Below, piece by piece: positions 15,595 to 24,927 of a DNA stretch of 25,825 bases. The stretch's first letter is position 1. Each line of letters begins with the position of its first letter. The notes below the pieces were generated by a model that worked only from the letters and a program-made list of their open reading frames with translations, ran no database searches and was not told the origin of the DNA. The position numbers were made by a program, and so were the translations under genes. Origin of the DNA: Opitutia bacterium UBA7374 (GTDB lineage Bacteria > Verrucomicrobiota > Verrucomicrobiia > Opitutales > Coraliomargaritaceae); the NCBI GenBank assembly GCA_002469895.1, contig DKOA01000074.1, positions 1-25,825 of the forward strand, read 5' to 3'.

Positions 15595-16962
15595 ATGCAT
15601 TGTTTATTTTCAATTATCCAGCGCTGCAAATCTGTTAAAAGAACCGTAGTTTCCCTGCTGCTTGCCCTCACTGGTTTCCTCCTGCCGGCACATGCAGCGC
15701 TTCAATCCGGCCCCATGCTGAGCCATGTTGATATGCGCGAGGCGATCATCTGGTTGCAGGCAGACAGACCTTCCACCCTCGCCATTCGTTATAACGAAAC
15801 TGGCACAGAAAAGAAATTCCTGAGCGAGGGAGTCCAGGTTTCCCATGAACATGCGTTCACAGCCACAATACGTCTAGACAGAGTCGAGCCAGGTCGGTCG
15901 TACAATTATGAGATCTTACAGGACGGAGCGCCTATCGACTCTGGTTACAAATTAAAGACCCCGGATAACTATTACTTTCGAGCGCCTCCACCGGACTTTA
16001 GCTTTGCCGTCGGTGGCGCACATTATGTCACGGAAGAAGGATTTGAACCACCCTATCAGATACTCGGTGGCGGATATAATATCTTCGAAGTTATACGAAA
16101 TGCATCCCCTGAATTTATGCTCTGGGCGGGAAATACAGCCCACATACGGAGGAGTGATTTCACTAGCCGAAGCGGCATCTTCAAGCGATTCAGTCATGCC
16201 AGAAATATTCCGGAACTGAAGCAACTCCTCTCCGACATACCCCACTACGCGGTATGGAGCAAAGCGGATTACGGATTTCATAATGATGGGAAATACAGCA
16301 GTTATCGGAGAGATGTTGAAACCGCCTTCAAGGCCTTTTGGCCAAGACCGGTTACGGTTCCAACATTAGAGGGTATTGCTAGCCGCTTTCGCTATGCCGA
16401 TGTCGATTTCTTCTTGCTCGATGTGCGCAGCTACCGGGATGAATTACCGAATACGCGAAAATTACCAGAGGTTTTAGGTAAAGCACAAATTGAATGGCTG
16501 CGCCAAGAACTGATACGCAGTGATGCGACCTTTAAGATAATTCTCTCTGGCTCGCCGGTTTTAAATCCTGCCAACAGCCCGGAAAACCTGAGCCATGCAG
16601 ACTCTGAACACAACGCGCTCCTCGAGGCACTGCGCCGAGAACGTATCTCGGGACTTTTCTTCATAAGCGGAGGTAAGTACTCCGGTGAGCTCACAAAACT
16701 TGTGCATGCCAGTAACTACAACCTCTATGACATTACGGTCGGGCCGCTCACAGCTAATCCCAATACCAACCATAATGAGCTCAATTACTTCCGTGTACCA
16801 AGCACCAGCACTGCTGAACGTCAGTTCGCACTTTTCCAAGTGAGCGGTACGGAAGAGAATCGGCAATTAAAGATACAAACCATTAATATACTGGGCGATG
16901 TACTTTGGAGCCGCACCATACGAGCCGCAGAATTGCAACTGGCTGAGAGCTTATCCAAATAG
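15595..16962 (+). CDS. Exported PhoD-like protein with a degenerate active site (probable pseudophosphatase)
   Basis: A 455-residue protein with a signal peptide (basic region KSVKR, hydrophobic VVSLLLALTGFLL, predicted cleavage after AHA). An N-terminal fibronectin-like domain of the PhoD family follows (about 36-115, GPMLSHVDMREAIIWLQ), then the metallophosphatase-like domain. The fold signatures are clear, including SRSGIFKRFSHAR, ELKQLLSDIPHYAVW, DVDFFLLDVRSYRD and LYDITVGPLTANP. The metal-binding motifs are altered: the usual GD of the second motif is GN (Asn180), the WDDHD-type motif is WSKAD (221-225), and the SGDRH-type motif is SGGKY (358-362). The first motif is GGAH (140-143). The enzyme is therefore probably inactive or has a different chemistry. 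The comparison uses family motifs from memory. A TTG at 15535, directly after the previous stop, is an unlikely longer start. Confidence 0.88.
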   Translation: MHCLFSIIQRCKSVKRTVVSLLLALTGFLLPAHAALQSGPMLSHVDMREAIIWLQADRPSTLAIRYNETGTEKKFLSEGVQVSHEHAFTATIRLDRVEPGRSYNYEILQDGAPIDSGYKLKTPDNYYFRAPPPDFSFAVGGAHYVTEEGFEPPYQILGGGYNIFEVIRNASPEFMLWAGNTAHIRRSDFTSRSGIFKRFSHARNIPELKQLLSDIPHYAVWSKADYGFHNDGKYSSYRRDVETAFKAFWPRPVTVPTLEGIASRFRYADVDFFLLDVRSYRDELPNTRKLPEVLGKAQIEWLRQELIRSDATFKIILSGSPVLNPANSPENLSHADSEHNALLEALRRERISGLFFISGGKYSGELTKLVHASNYNLYDITVGPLTANPNTNHNELNYFRVPSTSTAERQFALFQVSGTEENRQLKIQTINILGDVLWSRTIRAAELQLAESLSK

Positions 16963-16984
16963 GCAAGTCAACGTCCCGGACGAG

Positions 16985-17818
16985 TCACGAGTCGACCGAA
17001 ATCTGAAATGAGTATCGGTCGGGATCATCACCGAGGATCAGTTCGTTATCACCTGGCTTCAATGGAGCGGTGAAACTACCGGCTGACTTCCCGAGCTGCT
17101 TTCCGTTTACCCATGTTCCCAAGGAACTGAAACGATCCCGAACAATCAATTGATTACCGCGTTTTTCTATGGAGCAGTGACCTCTGGACAATTTATGCGG
17201 CTTTGGATCATTAATATAGAAGTCGTTTTCGACGAGAATCTTACTTTTTGAAGTACGCCCAATGTAATAGGGGAACTTGTTGATCCGCACATTCACGCAC
17301 TCTTTAGCCCCCGGGAGTGGTCGAAGCGTCTTTAAAGATATACACCCAAGTTCAAATCTCCTCTCTTTCGCCTGCGAAGCCACTTGGGGCAGAGAGTCTC
17401 CAGCCGGGATGAAGGACATTTCAACTCCGGGAAAGTGCGTATCATCCTTCGATGGATTCGTACCGGGCACCGTCGACTCCCTTAAGAGGCCATATATTAA
17501 CCGCATCCGTTCAAAAAGATTGGGCAAATAAGCCGCACGTTTCTCGGCATCATCAATGACCTCTAACTCAAAGCTCTCCAGATCATACACTTCAACGACA
17601 ACTTCGGATTGCGCTCGCACTGTAGCCATTCTCGGGGCTTCAAGGATCAGACCCATTTCACCAAAGAAATCTCCCGCGGCATGTTCACCCACCACACGCT
17701 CCCCTTCCGGTGTATTGCTGATGATTTCAACAATACCACTCTTTATGTAAAAAGCAGAATCGGAAAGATCTCCTTCCGTCGTAATGATTGCACCTTTGGA
17801 ATAGTTTTTCGTATGCAT
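16985..17818 (-). CDS. Cyclic-nucleotide-binding domain fused to an FHA domain
   Basis: A 277-residue soluble protein. Residues about 1-110 form a cNMP-binding beta-barrel: YSKGAIITTEGDLSDSAFYI, the phosphate-binding cassette GDFFGEMGLILEAPRMATVR, and a final VYDLESFE strand before helices. After a linker with low-complexity Pro/Ser (TVPGTNPSKDD), residues about 175-272 form an FHA phosphothreonine-binding domain with YYIGRTSKSKILV, KLSRGHCSIEK and SSLGTWVNGKQL. The usual FHA landmarks (GR, SRxH, NG) are present. No DNA-binding helix-turn-helix or enzyme domain exists, so it is likely an adaptor linking a second messenger to Ser/Thr phosphorylation. It converges on the PhoD-like gene with a 22-bp gap. 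Confidence 0.88.
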   Translation of the reverse strand: MHTKNYSKGAIITTEGDLSDSAFYIKSGIVEIISNTPEGERVVGEHAAGDFFGEMGLILEAPRMATVRAQSEVVVEVYDLESFELEVIDDAEKRAAYLPNLFERMRLIYGLLRESTVPGTNPSKDDTHFPGVEMSFIPAGDSLPQVASQAKERRFELGCISLKTLRPLPGAKECVNVRINKFPYYIGRTSKSKILVENDFYINDPKPHKLSRGHCSIEKRGNQLIVRDRFSSLGTWVNGKQLGKSAGSFTAPLKPGDNELILGDDPDRYSFQISVDS

Positions 17819-17917
17819 AATTCAGGGGTATTTGAATGAACAAATGACCTAAGATTGAGCCCTTCAATGCTAAAGGGATGTGCTTACGGAAGAAAGTTAA
17901 CTTTCCTTAGTTCAGCG

Positions 17918-19777
<1,860 letters not shown>

Positions 19778-19837
19778 AATAGGTTGCGGTATCTCTTTAG
19801 TTACGTAAACGATTCAACATGCAGACTTCCCATTCAG

Positions 19838-21109
19838 ATGAGAAGCATTAACTTCAGCAAGTTAAAATCCAGCCTTACCGGTTGGAATGCGGCGGCCTAT
19901 CTTCTAACAGAATACCTGAGAAGTCCACAAAAGGCCGACGGATTGCTCGATGCCCTCCCCTTCCCGGATGGTTCTTCTGCCAGGGCACAAGCACAGTCCC
20001 TCTTCCTTGGGGCTATCCGGCAGGGGCACCGCACCCGAAGTACGCTGCACAATTTCCTTAAAAAAACACCTCGCCCAGAGGTGCAGGCAATCTTCCTGAT
20101 CGCCGGTCATGAGCTCTTTAACAGTCCTCCGGAAAAAAAGCCCAAGATCGTTCATCACGCAGTCGAGCGGGCCAAAGAATCTCTCAGCAAACCGGAGGCA
20201 AACCTAATCAATGCAGTCTTACGTAAGCTTCCAGAGGCATTTGAATCGATCGATCAAGAAAACCTCGCGCAATATTACAGCCATCCCAACTGGCTGGTCA
20301 AACAATGGACCGACCAGTTTGGACGTAAGGACACGGAAGCACTCCTACGCTGGAACCAGGAGATACCGCCGATCCATGTAAAAATACCCTCGGCAAATAT
20401 CCCGGACGAACTAATCCCAACCAAATGGCAGGGCTTCTACAAGTTGCCCACCGGAAAAATCCCGCAATCAGTGCACGCCCTACTGCAGTCGGGCCAAGCT
20501 TATATCAAAGACCCATCCACCCGTATCGCCCCCCAACTGTTAGCAGTCAAGCCCGGTGATACCGTTCTCGACCTCTGTGCTGCCCCCGGCGGCAAAGCTT
20601 TTGAGATGGCACAGGCCATGCAAGGATGTGGCCAAATCACTGCTGTTGATTTACCAAGCTCGAGAATGGATCGACTGCAGGCAAACCTGTCCCACCTAGC
20701 GTCCAACACACTGACAACAAAAATTATACAATCGGATGTACTCACGCTTGACCGCGAACTTCTGCCCGACCTCTTTGATGCGGTAATGTTAGATACGCCC
20801 TGCTCAAATACAGGTGTGATTCAACGCCGCACCGATGTAAAATGGAGACTCACTAGAGATGACATTAGCCACTGCACGCACTTACAATCACAGCTTCTTC
20901 ACAGTGCCGCTCGCTTCGTCAAAAAAGGGGGTCGACTTGTCTACAGCACCTGTAGCATTGAACAGGTAGAAAACAAAAATATCATTGAACACTTCCTCGA
21001 CTCCCGGTCCGGAGAAGCATTTTCCCTCGAAAAGAGCGTGCAAAGCTACCCTTGGGATTCCGGGCATGATGGTGCCGGTGCCACTCTCCTCGTTCGAAAT
21101 ACGGACTGA
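19838..21109 (+). CDS. rsmB: 16S rRNA (cytosine-967-C5) methyltransferase
   Basis: SAM-dependent m5C methyltransferase of the RsmB/NOL1/NOP2 family. From the ATG at 19838 it has 423 residues (E. coli 429). The N-terminal NusB-like helical domain covers about 5-140 (SLFLGAIRQGHRTRSTLHN, IVHHAVERAKESLSKPEANL). The methyltransferase domain shows VLDLCAAPGGKAFEMAQ (motif I), AVDLPSSRMDRLQ, LDTPCSNTGVIQRR with Cys322, and YSTCSIEQVEN with Cys372, the two cysteines expected for catalysis and product release. The frame continues upstream to 19721, but that part is antisense to the greA start. The target C967 is inferred from the NusB-domain subtype. Confidence 0.93.
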   Translation: MRSINFSKLKSSLTGWNAAAYLLTEYLRSPQKADGLLDALPFPDGSSARAQAQSLFLGAIRQGHRTRSTLHNFLKKTPRPEVQAIFLIAGHELFNSPPEKKPKIVHHAVERAKESLSKPEANLINAVLRKLPEAFESIDQENLAQYYSHPNWLVKQWTDQFGRKDTEALLRWNQEIPPIHVKIPSANIPDELIPTKWQGFYKLPTGKIPQSVHALLQSGQAYIKDPSTRIAPQLLAVKPGDTVLDLCAAPGGKAFEMAQAMQGCGQITAVDLPSSRMDRLQANLSHLASNTLTTKIIQSDVLTLDRELLPDLFDAVMLDTPCSNTGVIQRRTDVKWRLTRDDISHCTHLQSQLLHSAARFVKKGGRLVYSTCSIEQVENKNIIEHFLDSRSGEAFSLEKSVQSYPWDSGHDGAGATLLVRNTD

Positions 21110-21118
21110 TCTGCAAAC

Positions 21119-21880
21119 TCAATCGAACAGCCAACCAGCTAATCGAGACTCTAACTGAAAGGGACCGGTCGTCATTGCATTTTCCGGAATGGATACCGGC
21201 AACCGCCCTTCACTAATAAAATCAGACATCGGCAAGCCCCCATCGATGGCTGCCTTTTGCGGTAATGCGGCGGATGAGAGATGAGTGTGCACTTCCCAAA
21301 CAGCGAAATCTTCATCCCAAACGAATTGTGTCAATCGGGTACGCACTTCCACTTGCTCCAAATTAGCCGTGGGTGGCGCTAAATCCGGAGAAAGTCCGAA
21401 TAAGCGAAGGCGACCTGCCAAGCTGGAATTTTTACTCGCAACATCTTTGCCGGACTTTCTCGATAGATAGTTTGCATAGGGCTTATAGGGCTTTAATGAA
21501 GTAACAGCCCAACTCTTTATCACCGGACGATCGGACGAATCAGACGAATCAGACGTCTCCAATATCTCCAGTGCCAATGGCCCGACATTATTGGCTTCCT
21601 GAATAGCCGGAGCCAAAAGAACCGCCCCCAGAATAAAACTAGCGACCATTCCAACAGCGACCTGCCAGCGACGCAGAGGCAAGTGTGTACGAGCTTCATT
21701 TTCCGCGACTTCTTTATGCAATGCCATGCGCATAGCATGATGCAACTGGCAAGCAGATTGGAATTCGCGAAGACGTACCGCGTCAGTGGCAATCACCTGA
21801 CGAAGCCGATTGATCGAAGCCGTATCAATCTCTTTGTCCAAATAAAGATCGATCAACTCTTTGAATTCACGGTCATTCAT
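21119..21880 (-). CDS. Anti-sigma factor, membrane-anchored
   Basis: A 253-residue protein encoded directly after the ECF sigma gene with a 4-bp ATGA overlap (21877-21880), the usual setting of a cognate anti-sigma factor. The cytoplasmic N-terminus (1-70) has EFKELIDLYLDKEIDT and LREFQSACQLHHAMRM, an arrangement like other anti-sigma domains. It lacks a proper zinc H-x3-C-x2-C motif; only a single Cys44 lies near the HH pair. One transmembrane helix spans about 72-91 (WQVAVGMVASFILGAVLLA). The outer part begins with an SDSSDSSD linker made by a 9-bp tandem repeat. No sensor motif is recognised; its C-terminal region is unique to me. Confidence 0.8.
   Translation of the reverse strand: MNDREFKELIDLYLDKEIDTASINRLRQVIATDAVRLREFQSACQLHHAMRMALHKEVAENEARTHLPLRRWQVAVGMVASFILGAVLLAPAIQEANNVGPLALEILETSDSSDSSDRPVIKSWAVTSLKPYKPYANYLSRKSGKDVASKNSSLAGRLRLFGLSPDLAPPTANLEQVEVRTRLTQFVWDEDFAVWEVHTHLSSAALPQKAAIDGGLPMSDFISEGRLPVSIPENAMTTGPFQLESRLAGWLFD
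21532..21558. repeat. 9-bp tandem repeat in the anti-sigma gene
   Basis: Three near-identical 9-base units of the form CAGACGAAT (first unit CGGACGAAT, third CAGACGTCT) encode the SDSSDSSD linker just outside the membrane helix. In-frame repeats can change copy number by slippage and so change linker length. Confidence 0.6.
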
Positions 21881-22476
21881 GAAAAGTCATCGCCCATCAA
21901 CTCTCGTAGGCTTTCTCGTGCGCGTGCGATCCGGCTTTTCACCGTACCCACACTGATTTCCAATTGCTGAGCAATTTCTTCATAAGATAAATTATGCACA
22001 TTCCTCAATAAAAGAACTTCCCGATGCTTCTCACCGAGACCAGACATACACTCGGTGACCCGATCAATAAATTCCTGCGTGACCGCTGCCTCCGATGGAG
22101 TCTCACCACTCGAAGGCATGACATTCTCTAAAGTCAGCTCCCCGTCTTCAGTCAGCGGCTGGTCCAGAGAGATCGACTGATCCCGCTTGCGTCGAAACCA
22201 GTACCAATACCGGTTATGCGCCAGATTGGTCGCTATTTGGTAAAGCCAAGTGGAAAATGAAGCCTCCCCACGGAAATTCTCCAATCCGCGGTGTGCACGG
22301 ATAAAAGCATCTTGCGTCACTTCCTCCGCATCCTGCTTATTTTTCAACAAATGATTTACCCGGGCGTATATACGATCCCAGTAACGCTCGACCATATCAT
22401 TATAGGCGGCGTGCTCTCCATTCTTAATCCTTTCGATCAATAATGCGTCGTGCTTGGCAGCTTCTGTATTCGTCAT
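21877..22476 (-). CDS. ECF-type RNA polymerase sigma factor (RpoE-like)
   Basis: A 199-residue sigma-70 of group 4. Region 2 spans about 22-95: AYNDMVERYWDRIYARVNHL, KQDAEEVTQDAFIRAHRGL, and the -10 recognition segment FSTWLYQIATNLAHNRYWYW. A linker (about 96-140) follows, then region 4 (143-195) with LGEKHREVLLLRNVHNLSYE and the helix-turn-helix EIAQQLEISVGTVKSRIARA. The C-terminus is RESLRELMGDDFS. Its stop overlaps the anti-sigma start by 4 bp, so this is a sigma/anti-sigma operon. Upstream, AGTTCCC at 22531-22537 (GGGAACT on the coding strand) is a possible ECF -35 element for self-control, but a matching -10 is weak. Confidence 0.93.
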   Translation of the reverse strand: MTNTEAAKHDALLIERIKNGEHAAYNDMVERYWDRIYARVNHLLKNKQDAEEVTQDAFIRAHRGLENFRGEASFSTWLYQIATNLAHNRYWYWFRRKRDQSISLDQPLTEDGELTLENVMPSSGETPSEAAVTQEFIDRVTECMSGLGEKHREVLLLRNVHNLSYEEIAQQLEISVGTVKSRIARARESLRELMGDDFS

Positions 22477-22577
22477 CTTAGCAATCTATGGGTTGAGGTG
22501 TTGGGTATTAAGTACTATAGAACTTAGAGCAGTTCCCATTGAATCCGTTCAATTCCTTTCTGAAATATAGGCGGGTC

Positions 22578-22607
22578 TTGACAAATTCCTCTTTACTTCA
22601 TTGTTAT
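22578..22607 (+). promoter_or_regulatory. Promoter of tRNA-Lys
   Basis: A perfect -35 TTGACA (22578-22583) and a -10 candidate TGTTAT (22602-22607, 4/6) with an 18-bp spacer lie 17 bp before the tRNA-Lys start. Position and strength suit a stable-RNA promoter. Confidence 0.65.
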
Positions 22608-22623
22608 CGGCTCCTGCTGGAGC

Positions 22624-22699
<76 letters not shown>

Positions 22700-22749
22700 G
22701 CAAAACTAATCTAACTAATACAGTAGAGAAGTAGGCTCTTTTTGCAATT

Positions 22750-22774
22750 AAAAAAGGTATATTACCTATTTTTT
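22750..22774. terminator. Likely bidirectional terminator
   Basis: AGGTA-tat-TACCT forms a short stem flanked by a run of A on the left and six T on the right, so it can terminate on either strand. It lies between tRNA-Lys and the stop of the convergent zinc-ribbon gene, overlapping that stop by two bases. The stem is short (5 bp). Confidence 0.45.
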
Positions 22775-23477
22775 ACATGTAAACCATCCGCGCGCACTGA
22801 TCGCAATAGCTGGGCTCCCCTCCAACAGTGGCCATATGGGACACTTCATTGGATACCCGCAAGTGGCAACCGGAGCATTTTTGAGATTTAATAGCCACCA
22901 GATAAGGTGGTTTTTTTACCAATTTAGCGACTCGATCGTATTGCTCCAAATACTCTGGGCCCGCTCGATCCCTGGCATCCGATAAATCGCTCTGCGCGGT
23001 ACCGGAGGAATCCTTCAGCAATTGCTCTTTATCTGCGAGCAACCCAATCAGTTTTTCCTGCTCACGGATACGAGCTTCAATCAGTTGCTTTTGCTCTTCA
23101 AAGGCTTCCTTCGCCGAATCGATGGTGAACATAAGCTCAATTTCCTTCTCCTCCAGATCTGAAATAGACGACTCCGCTAGCTCAATTTGCGCAGTCAGGG
23201 CCCGGTACTCTTCGTTCTTTTTCACCTCCAACTGCTGATTGCGAAAGCGTTGAATCTCTGTCTCCAGAGAGGTCACCTGACTATCCATTTCACTGCGCTG
23301 TACCTCAAGAGCAGCGACAGACTGTCGAGCCTGCTCAATCGCCAACTGCTCGGCAGCAATCTTGGCACGATAGGCATCCAGCTCTTTCGGCAAGCGGGAT
23401 AAATCCTGCTCGATCTTTTGGAGCTTCATGTCACATATCTGTACTTGAAGGAGCTTTTCGATTTGCGGGTCAGACAT
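22773..23477 (-). CDS. Coiled-coil zinc-ribbon protein (DUF164/CT398 family)
   Basis: From the ATG at 23477 it has 234 residues. About 170 residues of continuous heptad-type helix form an antiparallel coiled coil (KLQKIEQDLSRLPKELDAYR, QLEVKKNEEYRALTAQIELA, KEIELMFTIDSAKEAFEEQ). A C-terminal C4 zinc ribbon follows with CSGCH (Cys201, Cys204) and YCDQC (Cys225, Cys228). The family is widespread; the chlamydial member CT398 has been linked to sigma-54 and type III secretion partners, but no general biochemical function is agreed. A GTG at 23492 is a weaker alternative start. It diverges from the short TPR gene at 23528 by 50 bp. Confidence 0.9.
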   Translation of the reverse strand: MSDPQIEKLLQVQICDMKLQKIEQDLSRLPKELDAYRAKIAAEQLAIEQARQSVAALEVQRSEMDSQVTSLETEIQRFRNQQLEVKKNEEYRALTAQIELAESSISDLEEKEIELMFTIDSAKEAFEEQKQLIEARIREQEKLIGLLADKEQLLKDSSGTAQSDLSDARDRAGPEYLEQYDRVAKLVKKPPYLVAIKSQKCSGCHLRVSNEVSHMATVGGEPSYCDQCARMVYM

Positions 23478-23527
23478 CGTAGCTTGTATCACAGACAGTC
23501 AAACCCACAGATCAACTTAAAAGCGAC

Positions 23528-23884
23528 ATGAACGAGACTTCTTTACAAGATCGAATAGATGATGCCACTTTTGACTTTAGCATAGGAGACGGCCCCGGCG
23601 CTTTATCCAAGCTGGAGGCAATCACTACAGAAAATCCTCAATCCAGTAACGCCTGGCTGGCTTTTGGTGAGGTGCTCTTTGGTGAAGGGCAGTCGAGAGC
23701 AGCCCTTGTAGCCTTAGAGAAGGCACATGCACTCTCACCGGACGATGTCCACATCAACACCAGTCTCTCCCGTATTTGGATTGGTCTAGGCGATAAGGAG
23801 AAGGCAGAACACTTTGGAGCTCAGGCGAGAATGCTCGGCTGGAAAGAAACCCTGAAAAATCCACCTGAAACCGATGTCCACTAG
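23528..23884 (+). CDS. Short TPR protein upstream of accA
   Basis: A 118-residue soluble protein with about three tetratricopeptide repeats: DATFDFSIGDGPGALSKLEA, AWLAFGEVLFGEGQSRAALV and HINTSLSRIWIGLGDKEKAE. It starts MNETSLQDRIDD at an ATG preceded by TTAAAAGCGAC, without a strong Shine-Dalgarno sequence. Its stop touches the first possible start of accA (GTG at 23884); with the ATG at 23929 the gap is 44 bp. Co-transcription with accA is likely, but no functional link to fatty-acid synthesis is known. Confidence 0.85.
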   Translation: MNETSLQDRIDDATFDFSIGDGPGALSKLEAITTENPQSSNAWLAFGEVLFGEGQSRAALVALEKAHALSPDDVHINTSLSRIWIGLGDKEKAEHFGAQARMLGWKETLKNPPETDVH

Positions 23885-23928
23885 TGGCATTGACAGCTCT
23901 GGATGCCATCCGATACAAATCTCATCCT

Positions 23929-24909
23929 ATGGACGAAGAATCCACCTACACACTCGAATTTGAAAAACCACTGCGAGAGCTCCAAAAGCAATTGGACACA
24001 CTCCAGTCCGTTTCCAAGGTTTCCGATGTCGACTCGGCAAAAGAGATCCAAGCAATTGAAGAAAAGATTCAAGCAAAGAAAGTAGAGATCTATTCAAAAC
24101 TCACCCCTTGGCAACGGGTCCAGCTTTCCCGCCATCCCAAACGCCCTTATTCGCTCGATTACTTCGAGCGTATCTTTTCCGATTTTAACGAACTACATGG
24201 TGACCGGCGCTACAAGGATGATGCGGCCATAGTGGGTGGTCCGGCCTTTCTTGATGAGGCTCCGGTCATGGTGATCGGCCAACAAAAGGGGCGAAACACC
24301 AAAGACAACCTAAAGCGCAATTTTGGATGCCCCCATCCAGAGGGCTACCGTAAAGCCATGCGCCTGATGGAAATGGCCGAACGCTTCAACCTGCCCATCG
24401 TCACACTGATCGACACACCGGGCGCTTATCCCGGAATCGGTGCAGAAGAACGTCATGTAGCCGAAGCAATCGCTGTTAATATCCGGGATATGAGTACCCT
24501 GAGTGTGCCCATCATCAGCATTATTATTGGCGAGGGCGGATCCGGCGGTGCCCTCGGCATGGCAGTTGCCGACGAAGTAATGATTTTAGAAAACGGCTAC
24601 TATTCGGTTATTTCACCGGAAGGCTGTGCTGCCATCCTCTGGAAAGATCGAGCAGCCGCTCCAAAAGCCGCAGATGCCCTACGCTTTAGCCCCGCCGACC
24701 TAATTGGATTCGGAGTCGTCGATCAGATCATCGAAGAACCGGTCGGAGGCGCCCATCGAAATTACGATCAGGCCGCAAAAAATATGAAATCCTCGATCAA
24801 GGATGCGCTGAAAAGATTGAATAAAAAGAGTCAGAAAAAACTGCTCGATGATCGTTATGCTCGTTTCCGCAAGCTCGGTGTCTTCGAAGATCAAGCGGCC
24901 GTCTCATAG
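23929..24909 (+). CDS. accA: Acetyl-CoA carboxylase carboxyltransferase subunit alpha
   Basis: Alpha half of the carboxyltransferase that makes malonyl-CoA, the first step of fatty-acid synthesis. From the ATG at 23929 it has 326 residues (E. coli 319). Landmarks are LEFEKPLRELQKQL at the N-terminus, SRHPKRPYSLDYFERIFSDF, ELHGDRRYKDDAAIVGG, GQQKGRNTKDNLKRNFGCPH, TLIDTPGAYPGIGAEERHVA, and the oxyanion-type turn GEGGSGGALGMAVAD, then ISPEGCAAILWKD. This is a complete and standard AccA. A GTG at 23884 would add 15 residues not typical of the family. The beta subunit accD is not in the window. It converges on the MBL-fold gene with an 18-bp gap. Confidence 0.97.
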   Translation: MDEESTYTLEFEKPLRELQKQLDTLQSVSKVSDVDSAKEIQAIEEKIQAKKVEIYSKLTPWQRVQLSRHPKRPYSLDYFERIFSDFNELHGDRRYKDDAAIVGGPAFLDEAPVMVIGQQKGRNTKDNLKRNFGCPHPEGYRKAMRLMEMAERFNLPIVTLIDTPGAYPGIGAEERHVAEAIAVNIRDMSTLSVPIISIIIGEGGSGGALGMAVADEVMILENGYYSVISPEGCAAILWKDRAAAPKAADALRFSPADLIGFGVVDQIIEEPVGGAHRNYDQAAKNMKSSIKDALKRLNKKSQKKLLDDRYARFRKLGVFEDQAAVS

Positions 24910-24927
24910 AGAGCTTTTCGCCATCCC

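Noticed and set aside
17892..17905. Perfect palindrome GAAAGTTAACTTTC between the cNMP/FHA gene and greA
   Set aside because: No T run on the greA side and no promoter context; may be chance or a weak 3' hairpin.
23884..23928. GTG start for accA overlapping the TPR stop
   Set aside because: AccA proteins normally begin close to the LEFEKP segment, which the ATG at 23929 provides.
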